Assembly (NCBI RefSeq): GCF_016862275.1
Contig: NZ_BOMQ01000051.1
Location: forward strand, 1-64,000
DNA from: Actinoplanes nipponensis
GTDB taxonomy: Bacteria; Actinomycetota; Actinomycetes; Mycobacteriales; Micromonosporaceae
Direction: 5' to 3'
DNA length: 64,000 bases
The notes under the pieces are model-generated. The model searched no databases, was not told where the DNA came from, and saw only the letters and a list, made by a program, of their open reading frames with translations. Made by a program: the position numbers and the translations under genes. Positions within the stretch are counted from its first letter, which is position 1; every line of letters begins with the position of its first letter. This document shows positions 49,999 through 58,086 of this stretch, one piece after another.

Positions 49999-52683
49999 AT
50001 GCGGTTCGAGGTACTCGGTCCGGTCCGGGTGATCACGGGCGACGGTGTCGCCGTGCCGCTGCCACCGCGGATGCGGATGCTGGTCGCGGCCCTGGTCGCT
50101 GCCGGTGGGCTGCCCACATCGGCGCAGCGGTTGATCGCCGAGCTGTGGCCGGGAAAGGTGCCGCCGACCGCAGCCAACGCGCTGCAGGTGCATGTGTCCG
50201 GGTTGCGGAAGCTGGTCGGAGCGCGGCTGCGGACCGTGGACGACGGGTACGCCTTGACCGGCCCGTCCGATGCGGACGAGTTCGAGAAGCTGTTCACCGA
50301 TGGGGCGCTCGACGAGGCGCTCGCGCTGTGGCGGGGCGCCGCGTACGAGGACGCCGCTGACGGGCAACTCGTGACCGCAGCCGCCGCCCGGCTGGAGGAG
50401 CTGCTTCTCACGGCCCGCCAGGACTGGGTGGACCGGGCCACGGCCGAGCAGCGGCCGGTGCTGGCCGAGCTCAGTAGCTGGGTCGCGGCCGAGCCGACCA
50501 TCGAACCGCTCGTCGAACGCCTGATGCTGGCGCTGCACCGCGCCGGCCGCAGCACCGATGCCCTGAAGGTGTACGAACGGACCAAGCTCGCCCTGGCCGG
50601 CTACGGGACGGAGCCGCGAGCCGGGCTGGTCGCGCTGGCCGAGGGAATTCGGCGCCGCGACCCGACTCTGGACCTGCCTGCGACAGGGTTGCCCGGCGCC
50701 CGGAGCCGGTTCATCGGCCGGCGCGCCGAGCTGGACCGGGCGATCGACCTGCTGGGAACGAACCGGCTGCTGACCGTGGTCGGGCCGGGCGGCTGTGGCA
50801 AGACTCGGTTGATGTATGAGGCGGCCCGGGAGATGGCCGCCGTGCACGACGCCGTGCATCTGGTGGAACTCGCCGGGCATACCACCGGCCTGCTCGCTGA
50901 GCGTGTGGCGGCGGCTGTCCGGGTCCGTGAGGAACCGGGTGTCCCGATTCTGCTCACGCTGGCCCGTCATCTGAGCGGTCGGGTCCTGCTGTTGCTGGAC
51001 AACTGCGAGCACATCAGAGCCGATGTCGCCGCTTTCGCGTACGAGCTGCTCGCCGCGTGCCCGGGGGTGCGGATCGTCGCGACCAGTCGGGAACCGCTCG
51101 GACTGGCTGGTGAGGTGGTCTTCCTGCTGGCCGGTCTCACCGTCCCGGCGCCCGATGAGCCGGGCGCACGGTCCGACGCCGTACGGCTGCTCGCCGATCG
51201 GGTCGCCACGGCCCGCGGCGGGCTGGCGCTCCAGCCGGCCGAACTGCCCGGGGCCGCCGAACTCTGCCGTCGGCTGGATGGGCTTCCGCTGGCGATCGAG
51301 CTGGCTGCGGCGAGGCTGCGTGCCGTGCCGCTGGCCGAGATCATGTCCCGCCTCGACCGGCGGCTCGACCTTCTCGTCGGCACGTCTCCGGTGCATCGCC
51401 ACCAGACCATGCGGGCGGCGATCGACTGGGGTTTCGACCTGCTCACCGAGGAGCAGCGACGACTGCTGCTCCAGCTCAGCGTCTTCGCCGGAGGCTTCGA
51501 TCCGGCTGCTGCCACGGCGGTGCGCGGTAGCGACGCCCTCGAGCCGCTCACTCAGCTGGTCGACCGGTCCATGGTCGAGCTGGTCGACGGCGGCTATCGG
51601 CTGACCGAGACCATCCGGGAATACGCGATGGAACGTCTCGATGATGACGACCCGGCGCACCAGCGGCTCGTCGCGCTCTGCGCCGACCGGCTGGCCGCGC
51701 CGCCGCCTCCGGACGGGCCCGCGCACACTCGTTGGCTCGGCGCCATCACCCGGGAGTACGACAACATTCAGGCCGCGCTCGCCTGGTCGCTGGATCATGG
51801 GGACGCCGAGCAGGGCCTGAGCATCGCTACCGCGATGTGGTGGTACTGGTGGGTCACCGGTCGGATGATGGAGGGCCGCGCCTGGCTGAACCGGGCGCTC
51901 GCGGCTGCCACCGGTGGCCCGAGCGTGCTGCGCGGCCGGGCCTTGCGGGTCGCCGCCTCGTTGGCCCGCAACTCCGGCGATCTGCCGGCGGCGCGCCAGC
52001 TCGGCGAGCAGTGCCTGGCGATCTTCCGCGGGCTGGACGACCGGACCGGGACGATCGCGGCGCTGAACAATCTGTCGGCCACCGCCCAGGGTCAGCGCGA
52101 CCATGTGGCATCGTTGGCGTTCGGTTTCGAGGGCTTGGCGATGGCGGAGCGCGAGGACGACGCCCGAGCCATCGCCGTCGCCTGCAACAACACGGCCACC
52201 ACTCTGCGCTGCCTGGACCGGCTCGACGAGGCCGAGCCGCTGCTGAGGCGCGCGCTGAACTGGTTCCACACGGCCGGCGAGCGACGCGGCGAGGCGGCCG
52301 CGTTGACCAACCTGGGCATCATCGCCCGCCGGCGTGGAGACCTCGATGCGTCCGGCGCCTGTATGCGGAGCGCCCTGCGGATCTATACCGAGTTGGCCAT
52401 CCCGGAGGGCCAACTGGACGCGATCGAGGGACTGGCGCAACTGGAGATCCTGAGCGACCAGCCGGAGGCCGGCCTCGTCCTGCTGACGATCGCGGAACGG
52501 GAACGTACCGCCCTGGGCTCACCGATCTTCACGCCGGACGAGATGGCCGACCGCGACGCCGCCGAGCAGGCTGCCCGGCAGGCGCTGACTACCGACGCGG
52601 TGGCGAGGGCGTACCGGACGGCCTCCGGAACATCCCTGACCGCGGTGGTGACCCGGTATGACGATCAAGGTCCCTCGGCTTGA
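49999..52683 (+). CDS. AfsR/SARP-type regulator: BTAD, NB-ARC ATPase and TPR domains
   Basis: An 894-residue STAND-class regulator. In order: an OmpR-type winged helix (1-95, MRFEVLGPVRVITGDG...AELWPGKVPPTAANALQVHVSGLRKL), a bacterial transcriptional activation domain (about 100-230), an NB-ARC ATPase (about 245-520, P-loop GPGGCGKTRL, LLLLDNCEHI, VATSREPLGL, LDGLPLAIELAAARL) and C-terminal TPR-like repeats (about 590-880, AALNNLSATAQGQRDH, AVACNNTATTLRC, ALTNLGIIARRRGDL). Such proteins activate nearby genes when the TPR part senses a signal. The direct target is probably the divergent lipoprotein run. The start is ATG 49999 with GGAGA. Confidence 0.9.
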   Translation: MRFEVLGPVRVITGDGVAVPLPPRMRMLVAALVAAGGLPTSAQRLIAELWPGKVPPTAANALQVHVSGLRKLVGARLRTVDDGYALTGPSDADEFEKLFTDGALDEALALWRGAAYEDAADGQLVTAAAARLEELLLTARQDWVDRATAEQRPVLAELSSWVAAEPTIEPLVERLMLALHRAGRSTDALKVYERTKLALAGYGTEPRAGLVALAEGIRRRDPTLDLPATGLPGARSRFIGRRAELDRAIDLLGTNRLLTVVGPGGCGKTRLMYEAAREMAAVHDAVHLVELAGHTTGLLAERVAAAVRVREEPGVPILLTLARHLSGRVLLLLDNCEHIRADVAAFAYELLAACPGVRIVATSREPLGLAGEVVFLLAGLTVPAPDEPGARSDAVRLLADRVATARGGLALQPAELPGAAELCRRLDGLPLAIELAAARLRAVPLAEIMSRLDRRLDLLVGTSPVHRHQTMRAAIDWGFDLLTEEQRRLLLQLSVFAGGFDPAAATAVRGSDALEPLTQLVDRSMVELVDGGYRLTETIREYAMERLDDDDPAHQRLVALCADRLAAPPPPDGPAHTRWLGAITREYDNIQAALAWSLDHGDAEQGLSIATAMWWYWWVTGRMMEGRAWLNRALAAATGGPSVLRGRALRVAASLARNSGDLPAARQLGEQCLAIFRGLDDRTGTIAALNNLSATAQGQRDHVASLAFGFEGLAMAEREDDARAIAVACNNTATTLRCLDRLDEAEPLLRRALNWFHTAGERRGEAAALTNLGIIARRRGDLDASGACMRSALRIYTELAIPEGQLDAIEGLAQLEILSDQPEAGLVLLTIAERERTALGSPIFTPDEMADRDAAEQAARQALTTDAVARAYRTASGTSLTAVVTRYDDQGPSA

Positions 52684-52815
52684 TTCCGCTCGGGTGGACA
52701 CGCGGAAAGGGGAAACTGCCGGGTGCGTCCGTCGTCTCGTCGAAGCAGTGTGGAGCCGGGTCCATGCCGCAGTCGTGGGGACGCCGGCGCAGCGGAAGAA
52801 CGATCATGCGAGGCG

Positions 52816-52840
52816 GCCCGGCCGTCAGGCTCGGCCGGGC
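52816..52840. terminator. Hairpin terminator shared by the BTAD regulator and PH-like genes
   Basis: GCCCGGCCG (52816-52824) pairs perfectly with CGGCCGGGC (52832-52840) around a 7-nt loop. The stop codon of the minus-strand PH-like gene (52825-52827) begins the loop. It also lies 133 nt downstream of the plus-strand regulator. The stretch 52684-52815 shows no gene. Confidence 0.7.
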
Positions 52841-53172
52841 GCACTCCCCGACCGGTACCGCTCGATCAGCTCCCCGGCCCGCCGCGGGTCGTCCGGGGTG
52901 AACGCCGGCGAGACCCGCCCGCCCAGATCCAGGACGATCAGTGTGTGCTTGCCGGCCCGGCCGGCCTCCAGCGGGAGCCAGTAGCGCGGGTCGCTCGTGC
53001 CCCACAGGCGGCCCCGGCCGGTGAGCCAGCTCATCGGGCGCAGGTCCACCGACCGGATGTCGCGGTAACGGATGTGCTTGGCGGTGGCTATCGGGAAGTA
53101 GTAGCGGCGCAGGGTGACGCCGTCGCTGTCCACCCGGACCCGACCGTCGTCGTACACGGCCTCGTCGTCCAC
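52825..53172 (-). CDS. Small PH-like domain protein
   Basis: A 115-residue soluble beta-rich protein resembling bacterial PH-like proteins of unknown function: DGRVRVDSDGVTLRRYYFPIATAKHIRYRDIRSVDLRP, then LWGTSDPRYWLPLEAGRAGKHTLIVLDLG and a C-terminal helix PRRAGELIERY. GTG 53172 is preferred: it has GAGG close by and it clears a long inverted repeat. The longer ATG 53205 version (126 residues) begins inside the loop of that repeat and has no ribosome site. Confidence 0.6.
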   Translation of the reverse strand: MDDEAVYDDGRVRVDSDGVTLRRYYFPIATAKHIRYRDIRSVDLRPMSWLTGRGRLWGTSDPRYWLPLEAGRAGKHTLIVLDLGGRVSPAFTPDDPRRAGELIERYRSGSAPGRA

Positions 53173-53183
53173 CGTCCTCGTGT

Positions 53184-53230
53184 TCCCCGCCGGCCGGTTT
53201 TCCATGCGTGACCGGAACGGCCGGCGGGGA
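53184..53230. terminator. 13-bp inverted repeat downstream of the M1 peptidase gene
   Basis: TCCCCGCCGGCCG (53184-53196) pairs perfectly with CGGCCGGCGGGGA (53218-53230) across a 21-nt spacer. On the minus strand it follows the M1 peptidase stop (53255) by 24 nt, so it probably ends that transcript. The spacer contains an ATG (53205) that is usually the default start for the PH-like gene. Confidence 0.6.
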
Positions 53231-53252
53231 CCACGAAAGGGAGAGCGCTGCC

Positions 53253-53270
53253 GGTCAGCGGCGGCTGACC
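53253..53270 (-). terminator. Short hairpin over the M1 peptidase stop codon
   Basis: GGTCAGC (53253-53259) and GCTGACC (53264-53270) form a 7-bp stem around GGCG. The TGA stop (53255-53257) is in the stem. It is the weaker of two hairpins at the end of this gene. Confidence 0.4.
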
Positions 53271-54817
53271 AGCGTCCTGCCGGCCGGGGCCGACGTCGTC
53301 GCCGCGGCGGCGGACGACGGGGCCGGGGGTGGCGTCACCGTCCAGTCCGGGTGGCCTGGCATCGGCGGCGTCTTGGTGCCGTAGAGCCAGTCGTTCAGGA
53401 AGCCGCGCAGGTCCTGGCCGGAGATCCGGGACGCCAGCGCGATGAAGTCCTGGGTCGAGGCCGACTTGCCGCGGTTCCGGGCCACCCAGGTCCGCTCGAG
53501 CGTCTGGAAGTTCCGGACGCCGATCCGCTGCTGCAGCGCGTACAGGACGACCGCTCCGCCGTCGTACACGTTGGGGTTGAACACGTCCCAGATCGAGTCC
53601 GACCGCAGCGGGTGGGCCACCGGGCCGTAGCGGGCGCGGTAGATGTCGCCGCGCGCGTACGCGGCCTTGAAGTACGCCTCCCGGTCCGGGGTGCCGGTGT
53701 ACTGCTGGAAGACGCCGGTCTCCTCGGCGTAGAGCAGCTCGTACCACGTCGCGTGGCCCTCGCTCTGCCACACGTCGCTCCACGACCACGGCGCCACGCT
53801 GTCGCCGAACCACATGTGCGTCAGCTCGTGCGCCATCACCGGGTCGAGCACGAACTTCGGCGCGCCGAACAGCCGGGTGTCGTAGAGGGAGAGGGTCTGG
53901 GTCTCCAGGGCGAAGCCCAGGTCGGTGTCGACCACCAGGGAGCCGTAGTTCTCGAACGGGTAACGCCCGACCTTGTCGATCATCCAGGACAGCTGCGGAC
54001 GCTCGACCTCGGCCTTGGGCAGCAGGTCACTGGCGAGGCGGCGCGGGACGACGTCGCGGATCGGCACGCCCGCCACCGGCGGCCGGGTGTGCACGACGAA
54101 GTCGCCGACGGCCGCCTGAATCAGCTCGCTGGCCATCGGCCTGGACTCGCGGTAGACCGAGGAGACGTAGCCGCCGTGGCGCCGGTCGCCGAGGTGCCGG
54201 CCGTTGGCCACCGCGGTCCAGCCCGTCGGGGCGGTGAGCGTGATCGTGTACGTGGCCATGTCACGCGGGTGGTCGTTGCTCGGGAAGTAGTTGTGCGACT
54301 CGTTCGGCTGGCCGGCCATGAACGTGCCGTCGGCCGTGGTCACGAAGCCGGCCGGGGAATCGGCGTTGGCCTCGATGGGCGTCGACTTGTAGTCGCTGAC
54401 GGTGACCCAGAAGCGCTTGCCCCGCTTCAGGTAGTGCCGCGGCGTGATGACCAGTTCGTCGCCGTCGCGGGTGAATCGGGCGGTGGACCCGTTCACCGTG
54501 ACCCGGCCGACGGAGTCGCCGCCGAAGTCGAGGTTGAAGCGGGAGAGATTCTGGGTGGCGACGGCCGTGATCGTCACGGTGCCGGTCACTGTCTGCTTCG
54601 GATCCTTCTGGGGGTAGAGCACCCGGAGGTTGTAGTCCTGCACGTCGTACCCGCCGTTGCCGAGCAGGGGATACAGCCGGTCCCCGAGACCGGCCGAGCC
54701 CGGTGCCGGGGCGCCGCCGCCCGCGTATGCGGGAGCGGCCATCCCGGCGGTCGCGACGAGCACTGCCGCGCTGCTGGCGAGGAGGGCAGACAGACGACTG
54801 CCTATGAACGTTCTCAT
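53255..54817 (-). CDS. Secreted M1 family metallopeptidase
   Basis: A 520-residue secreted zinc aminopeptidase. The signal peptide is LSALLASSAAVLVATAGMAAPAYA. The M1 beta-domain (about 45-240) leads to the catalytic domain. The exopeptidase motif is GFALETQT (the counterpart of GAMEN). The zinc site is HELTH (H330, E331, H334) with E353 exactly 18 residues later in WQSEGHATW. The catalytic Tyr is probably in the YGPVAHPLR or DVFNPNVYDGG region. The C-terminal helical domain is short, ending in a Pro/Ala/Ser tail. ATG 54817 is the start; a version from 54853 is possible. It should trim peptides outside the cell. Confidence 0.9.
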   Translation of the reverse strand: MRTFIGSRLSALLASSAAVLVATAGMAAPAYAGGGAPAPGSAGLGDRLYPLLGNGGYDVQDYNLRVLYPQKDPKQTVTGTVTITAVATQNLSRFNLDFGGDSVGRVTVNGSTARFTRDGDELVITPRHYLKRGKRFWVTVSDYKSTPIEANADSPAGFVTTADGTFMAGQPNESHNYFPSNDHPRDMATYTITLTAPTGWTAVANGRHLGDRRHGGYVSSVYRESRPMASELIQAAVGDFVVHTRPPVAGVPIRDVVPRRLASDLLPKAEVERPQLSWMIDKVGRYPFENYGSLVVDTDLGFALETQTLSLYDTRLFGAPKFVLDPVMAHELTHMWFGDSVAPWSWSDVWQSEGHATWYELLYAEETGVFQQYTGTPDREAYFKAAYARGDIYRARYGPVAHPLRSDSIWDVFNPNVYDGGAVVLYALQQRIGVRNFQTLERTWVARNRGKSASTQDFIALASRISGQDLRGFLNDWLYGTKTPPMPGHPDWTVTPPPAPSSAAAATTSAPAGRTLVSRR

Positions 54818-55034
54818 GGCGGGTGACGTTACGCGTCCAGCCGGATACCGCAATCCACTTCCATGCGTCGATCTTTTCTTCGTCGACGGACCGGCGGTGG
54901 TGCGCCCCGCGGCCGGTCTCGGCTCAGGCTGTCGGATCCGCCGCGGGTCGTTCGTGGATCAGGTGGAGACAGCCGTTCTGTGGTCTCCCGGGACCGGGAG
55001 CCACAAGGCGGCCCGCTACTGGAGAGGTGACGGC

Positions 55035-55649
55035 GTGGGCAAGCTCATCTACGTGACGAATGTGTCGCTTGACGGCTACATCAAGGACGGGAACGGCGCG
55101 TTCGACTGGCTCCCCGTCGACGACGAGGTATTCGCTTTCACCACCGACCTCCTGCGGTCCGTGGGCACGTTCCTCTACGGGCGGCGCCTGTACGAGGCGA
55201 TGGCCGTCTGGGAGACCGACACCGCCCTGGCCGCGCAGTCCGACCTCATGGCCGACTTCGCGAGCACCTGGCAGGCGGCGAGCAAAGTCGTCTACTCCGC
55301 GACCCTGCCCGCGGTGTCGACCGCGGGCACCCGACTCGAACGCCGTTTCGACCCCGCCGCAGTACACGAGCTGAAGGCCACGACCGGCCGCGATCTCACC
55401 GTAGGAGGAGCCGACCTCGCGGCGCAGGCTTTCCGAGCCGGGCTGGTCGACGAGTGCCGGCTGCTCATCCTGCCCGTTGTGGTCGGCGGGGGTAAGCCGG
55501 GACTGCCGACCGGCATGCGCGCGGATCTCGAGCTCCTCGATGAGCGCCGATTCCGCAACGGCGTCGTGCACCTCAGCTACCGCCCGCGGACCTCCGGGCA
55601 TCGCCATGCCGCGGTGGTGATGGACGCAGCCCGCCGACCCGGTGGGTGA
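55035..55649 (+). CDS. Dihydrofolate reductase/RibD C-terminal family protein
   Basis: A 204-residue NADPH-dependent reductase-like protein. It has the family start KLIYVTNVSLDGYIKDGNGAFDW, FLYGRRLYEAM, the nucleotide-binding DLTVGGADLAAQAF and the C-terminal VDECRLLILPVVVGGGKPGLP. It is the common actinobacterial stand-alone form of unknown substrate, not a classic folA. GTG 55035 follows GGAGAGG. The stop overlaps a possible GTG of the next gene. Confidence 0.85.
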   Translation: MGKLIYVTNVSLDGYIKDGNGAFDWLPVDDEVFAFTTDLLRSVGTFLYGRRLYEAMAVWETDTALAAQSDLMADFASTWQAASKVVYSATLPAVSTAGTRLERRFDPAAVHELKATTGRDLTVGGADLAAQAFRAGLVDECRLLILPVVVGGGKPGLPTGMRADLELLDERRFRNGVVHLSYRPRTSGHRHAAVVMDAARRPGG

Positions 55650-55669
55650 CCGGCGCGTATGGTCGGGCG

Positions 55670-56539
55670 GTGAATCCCGCTGACCTGCAGGGCCTCCGGA
55701 CCGGAGACCTCGCGACCCGTGAAACGCATCTGCACCACCTGCTCGACCGGGCCCGGACGGACGGTGATCAATCAGCCATCGCGGCGCTGCACGTGCTCGT
55801 CCGCGACTACCGGGACTACCACCGGTCGTTGTACTCGCGGGCGATGAACCAGGCGGCCGTCTTCGCCGACCCCGGACTGCGGGAGCCGCTGCTGGCCGCG
55901 CTCGCCGACACCCGGTACAACTGCCAGGCGTGGGCCGCGATGGGTTGCGTGGCCATGGACGTCCGGGCCGCCGTGCCGCAGCTCGTCACGCTGCTCGACC
56001 ATGAGCAGTGGATCGTCCGGGACGAGGCGGTGACCGCGCTCGGGCGCCTCGGTGACGCTTCGGTCGTACCGTCGCTGCGGCCTCTGCTCGGCGACCAGGC
56101 CGACTGGCTTCGCCAGCGCACGGCCGACGCCCTGGCCCGCATCGGCGGCGACGCGGCGCTGGAGGCGCTGTGGTCCGAGTTCGAGCACCGGCGGTTCCCC
56201 CGGATCGGCTACATCGCCAGCACGCTGGCCCTGTTCATGCCGGAGGTGCTGCCCCGGCTGCTGGCCGCGGCCGACAGCACCGACCCGGATCAGCGGTACT
56301 GGGCGGCCGTCGCGCTCGGCTCGACCGGTGATGATCGGGCGGTGCCGACGCTGGAGCGCCTCATGGCCGGTGACCGGGGCGCGACCGTGTTCGACGGGGA
56401 AGTGCGCACCGCCGCGAAGAAGGGGCTGCGCACGCTGCGGCGCATCCAGGCCGCCGTCGCCGGGCGGGAGGGCGCCGGGGCGGACAGCGATGCCGGGCCG
56501 GTTACGGCGAGTTCGCGGGTCTGGCCTTCTGCGGGTTGA
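55670..56539 (+). CDS. HEAT-repeat protein
   Basis: A 289-residue protein of paired helices: LLAALADTRYNCQAWAAMGCVAMDVRAAVPQLVTLL, WIVRDEAVTALGRLGDASVVPSLRPLL, WLRQRTADALARIGGDAALEAL and YWAAVALGSTGDDRAVPTLERL. These are typical HEAT units in the PBS-lyase style. The first 60 residues are a helical cap. GTG 55670 has a TATGGT box about 6 nt upstream and may be leaderless; the GTG at 55646 that overlaps the previous stop is an equal alternative. The last 38 bp overlap the convergent YdeI gene. Confidence 0.78.
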   Translation: MNPADLQGLRTGDLATRETHLHHLLDRARTDGDQSAIAALHVLVRDYRDYHRSLYSRAMNQAAVFADPGLREPLLAALADTRYNCQAWAAMGCVAMDVRAAVPQLVTLLDHEQWIVRDEAVTALGRLGDASVVPSLRPLLGDQADWLRQRTADALARIGGDAALEALWSEFEHRRFPRIGYIASTLALFMPEVLPRLLAAADSTDPDQRYWAAVALGSTGDDRAVPTLERLMAGDRGATVFDGEVRTAAKKGLRTLRRIQAAVAGREGAGADSDAGPVTASSRVWPSAG

Positions 56540-57107
56540 CCGTCTCGTGGCGGGCCAGCATGGCGACGAACTCGCCGATCTTGCGCTCGCGGGTCTCCGC
56601 CCGTTTGACGGCATTGAGGCGGTAGATGAGGGCGAACCGGTTGGCCTGGGTGAGCACGTCGAACATGGCCTGGGCGGCCGGGACGGCGGCGATCGCGGCG
56701 AGCAGATCGGCCGGTACCTCGGCTTCCGACGGCGGGGCGTAGGCCGCCGCCCACCGCCCGTCCGCCTTCGCGGCCTCCACCGCGGCGCGGCCCGAGGGCA
56801 GCATGCGCCCTTCGGCTTCGAGCCGGGCCACGTGGGCGACGTTGCGCTGGGACCAGGTGCTGCGGGCCCGCCGCGGGGTGAACCGGATCCAGGAGGTCTC
56901 CTGGTCCCGTTTGCGGGCCTGCCCGTCGATCCAGCCGAAGCACAGGCCCTCGTCGACCGCCTGCTGCCAGGTCAGCGTGGTGACGGTGCCGCCCTTCCGG
57001 GTCAGGGCCAGCCAGACGCCGGGCGAGTCGGCGTGGTGGGCCGACAACCACGCGCGCAACGCCTCGGCGTCCGCGACGATCAACTCATCCAGCTCGGCGC
57101 TCCCCAT
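56502..57107 (-). CDS. YdeI/OmpD-associated family protein
   Basis: A 201-residue protein of the YdeI family (linked to antimicrobial-peptide resistance in enterobacteria, biochemistry unknown). The N-terminal core has ALRAWLSAHHADSPGVWLALTRKG, LTWQQAVDEGLCFGWIDGQARKRDQETSWIRFTPRRARSTWSQRNVAHVARL. The C-terminal part has VPADLLAAIAAVPAAQAMFDVLTQANRFALIYRLNAVKRAETRERKIGEFVAMLARHE. The start is ATG 57107. It shares 38 bp tail-to-tail with the HEAT gene. Confidence 0.85.
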   Translation of the reverse strand: MGSAELDELIVADAEALRAWLSAHHADSPGVWLALTRKGGTVTTLTWQQAVDEGLCFGWIDGQARKRDQETSWIRFTPRRARSTWSQRNVAHVARLEAEGRMLPSGRAAVEAAKADGRWAAAYAPPSEAEVPADLLAAIAAVPAAQAMFDVLTQANRFALIYRLNAVKRAETRERKIGEFVAMLARHETVNPQKARPANSP

Positions 57108-57151
57108 GACGGCAGGCTAGCCGACGCGCCGGGGCGGATCACGCGGCAGGA

Positions 57152-57541
57152 TCAGTACGACTGCAGTTCGATCAGCACCCCCTCCGGCGCGCGCACGTGG
57201 GAAACGCGCAGGTGCGGGCCCCAGTCCGGCCGGTCGGTCGGCGGCGCCACGAGCGTGGCGCCCAGCGTCAGGCACAGTTCGGTGCCGGCGTCGACGTCGG
57301 GCACGCGGCACACCAGCATCACCGTGCCTCCCGGGCTCGCCTCCGTCCCGGTCGCCGCGCTCATCGCCCCGGCGTCGAACATCGACAGCAGGCCTTCGCC
57401 GCCGACGTCCCAGCTCGCGTAGGGACCGTCCGGGCCGCCGGCCGCCTGGTGCGCGCCGACGAGTTCGGGCAGGAGGGCGGAGAAGAACGTGTGGACCGTC
57501 CGGAAGTCGTGGACCAGCAGGCGGGGATGCAGCGCGTCCAT
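57152..57541 (-). CDS. VOC (glyoxalase/bleomycin-resistance) family protein
   Basis: A 129-residue vicinal-oxygen-chelate fold protein: HPRLLVHDFRTVHTFFSALLP, GTVMLVCRVPDVDAGTELCLTLGATLVAPPTDRP and VRAPEGVLIELQSY, the last with the conserved metal Glu. It is probably a small-molecule detoxification or binding protein. ATG 57541 follows GGAGAGG; the longer GTG 57565 start lies inside the operator palindrome. It is divergent from a MarR regulator and likely its target. Confidence 0.85.
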   Translation of the reverse strand: MDALHPRLLVHDFRTVHTFFSALLPELVGAHQAAGGPDGPYASWDVGGEGLLSMFDAGAMSAATGTEASPGGTVMLVCRVPDVDAGTELCLTLGATLVAPPTDRPDWGPHLRVSHVRAPEGVLIELQSY

Positions 57542-57560
57542 GCCTCTCCAATCGTAGGTT

Positions 57561-57582
57561 GTCACCCACTATAGGTGGTGAC
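57561..57582. promoter_or_regulatory. Palindromic operator between VOC and MarR genes
   Basis: A 22-bp imperfect palindrome: GTCACCCACTA against TAGGTGGTGAC, 9 of 11 positions symmetric. It lies between two divergent starts (57541 and 57597), where MarR-family regulators commonly bind. The CACTATA in the middle may double as a -10 box. Confidence 0.7.
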
Positions 57583-57596
57583 CTAGGATCGAGACC

Positions 57597-58064
57597 ATGG
57601 AGTTTCCCACGGCCGCGCCGCCCACTCTGCTGGGCGTCACGTCCTACCTGCTCTCCCTCAACGGCAAGGCGGCGCGGGAACGCGTCACGACCCGGCTGGC
57701 CGGGCGCGGCCTGCGGCTGTGGCACATGGCGGTCCTCGCCGCCCTGGTGGATTTCGGCCCGCACGCCCAGCGCGATCTCAGCGTCCGCCTGTCCGTCGAC
57801 CCCAGCGACATGGCGAAGGTGATCGACCAGCTCACCACCGCGGGTCACGTGGCGCGGGCGCGCGACGGCGCCGATCGTCGACGCGTGCTGGTCACCGTCA
57901 CCGGGAGCGGGCGGGACCTGCTCGCGCGGCTCGTGGACGAGGCCACCGCGGTCGACGAGATCGTGCTGGCCGACCTCACCGCCGCCGAACGGGGCCAGCT
58001 GCACGCGCTGCTGCTCCGCGTGTTCACTGCCGCGCGTGCCCCCGGGGTGGCCTCGCGGAGCTGA
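57597..58064 (+). CDS. MarR family transcriptional regulator
   Basis: A 155-residue winged-helix regulator. Its DNA-binding part is LWHMAVLAALVDFGPHAQRDLSVRLSVDPSDMAKVIDQLTTAGHVARARDGADRRRVLVTVT, with the wing arginines DGADRRRV of the family. Flanking helices (about 8-35 and 110-150) form the dimer. It is divergent from the VOC gene over a palindromic operator and presumably represses that gene and itself. The start is ATG 57597. Confidence 0.88.
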   Translation: MEFPTAAPPTLLGVTSYLLSLNGKAARERVTTRLAGRGLRLWHMAVLAALVDFGPHAQRDLSVRLSVDPSDMAKVIDQLTTAGHVARARDGADRRRVLVTVTGSGRDLLARLVDEATAVDEIVLADLTAAERGQLHALLLRVFTAARAPGVASRS

Positions 58065-58086
58065 GGCGCGGTGCTCGCGACCCGGC

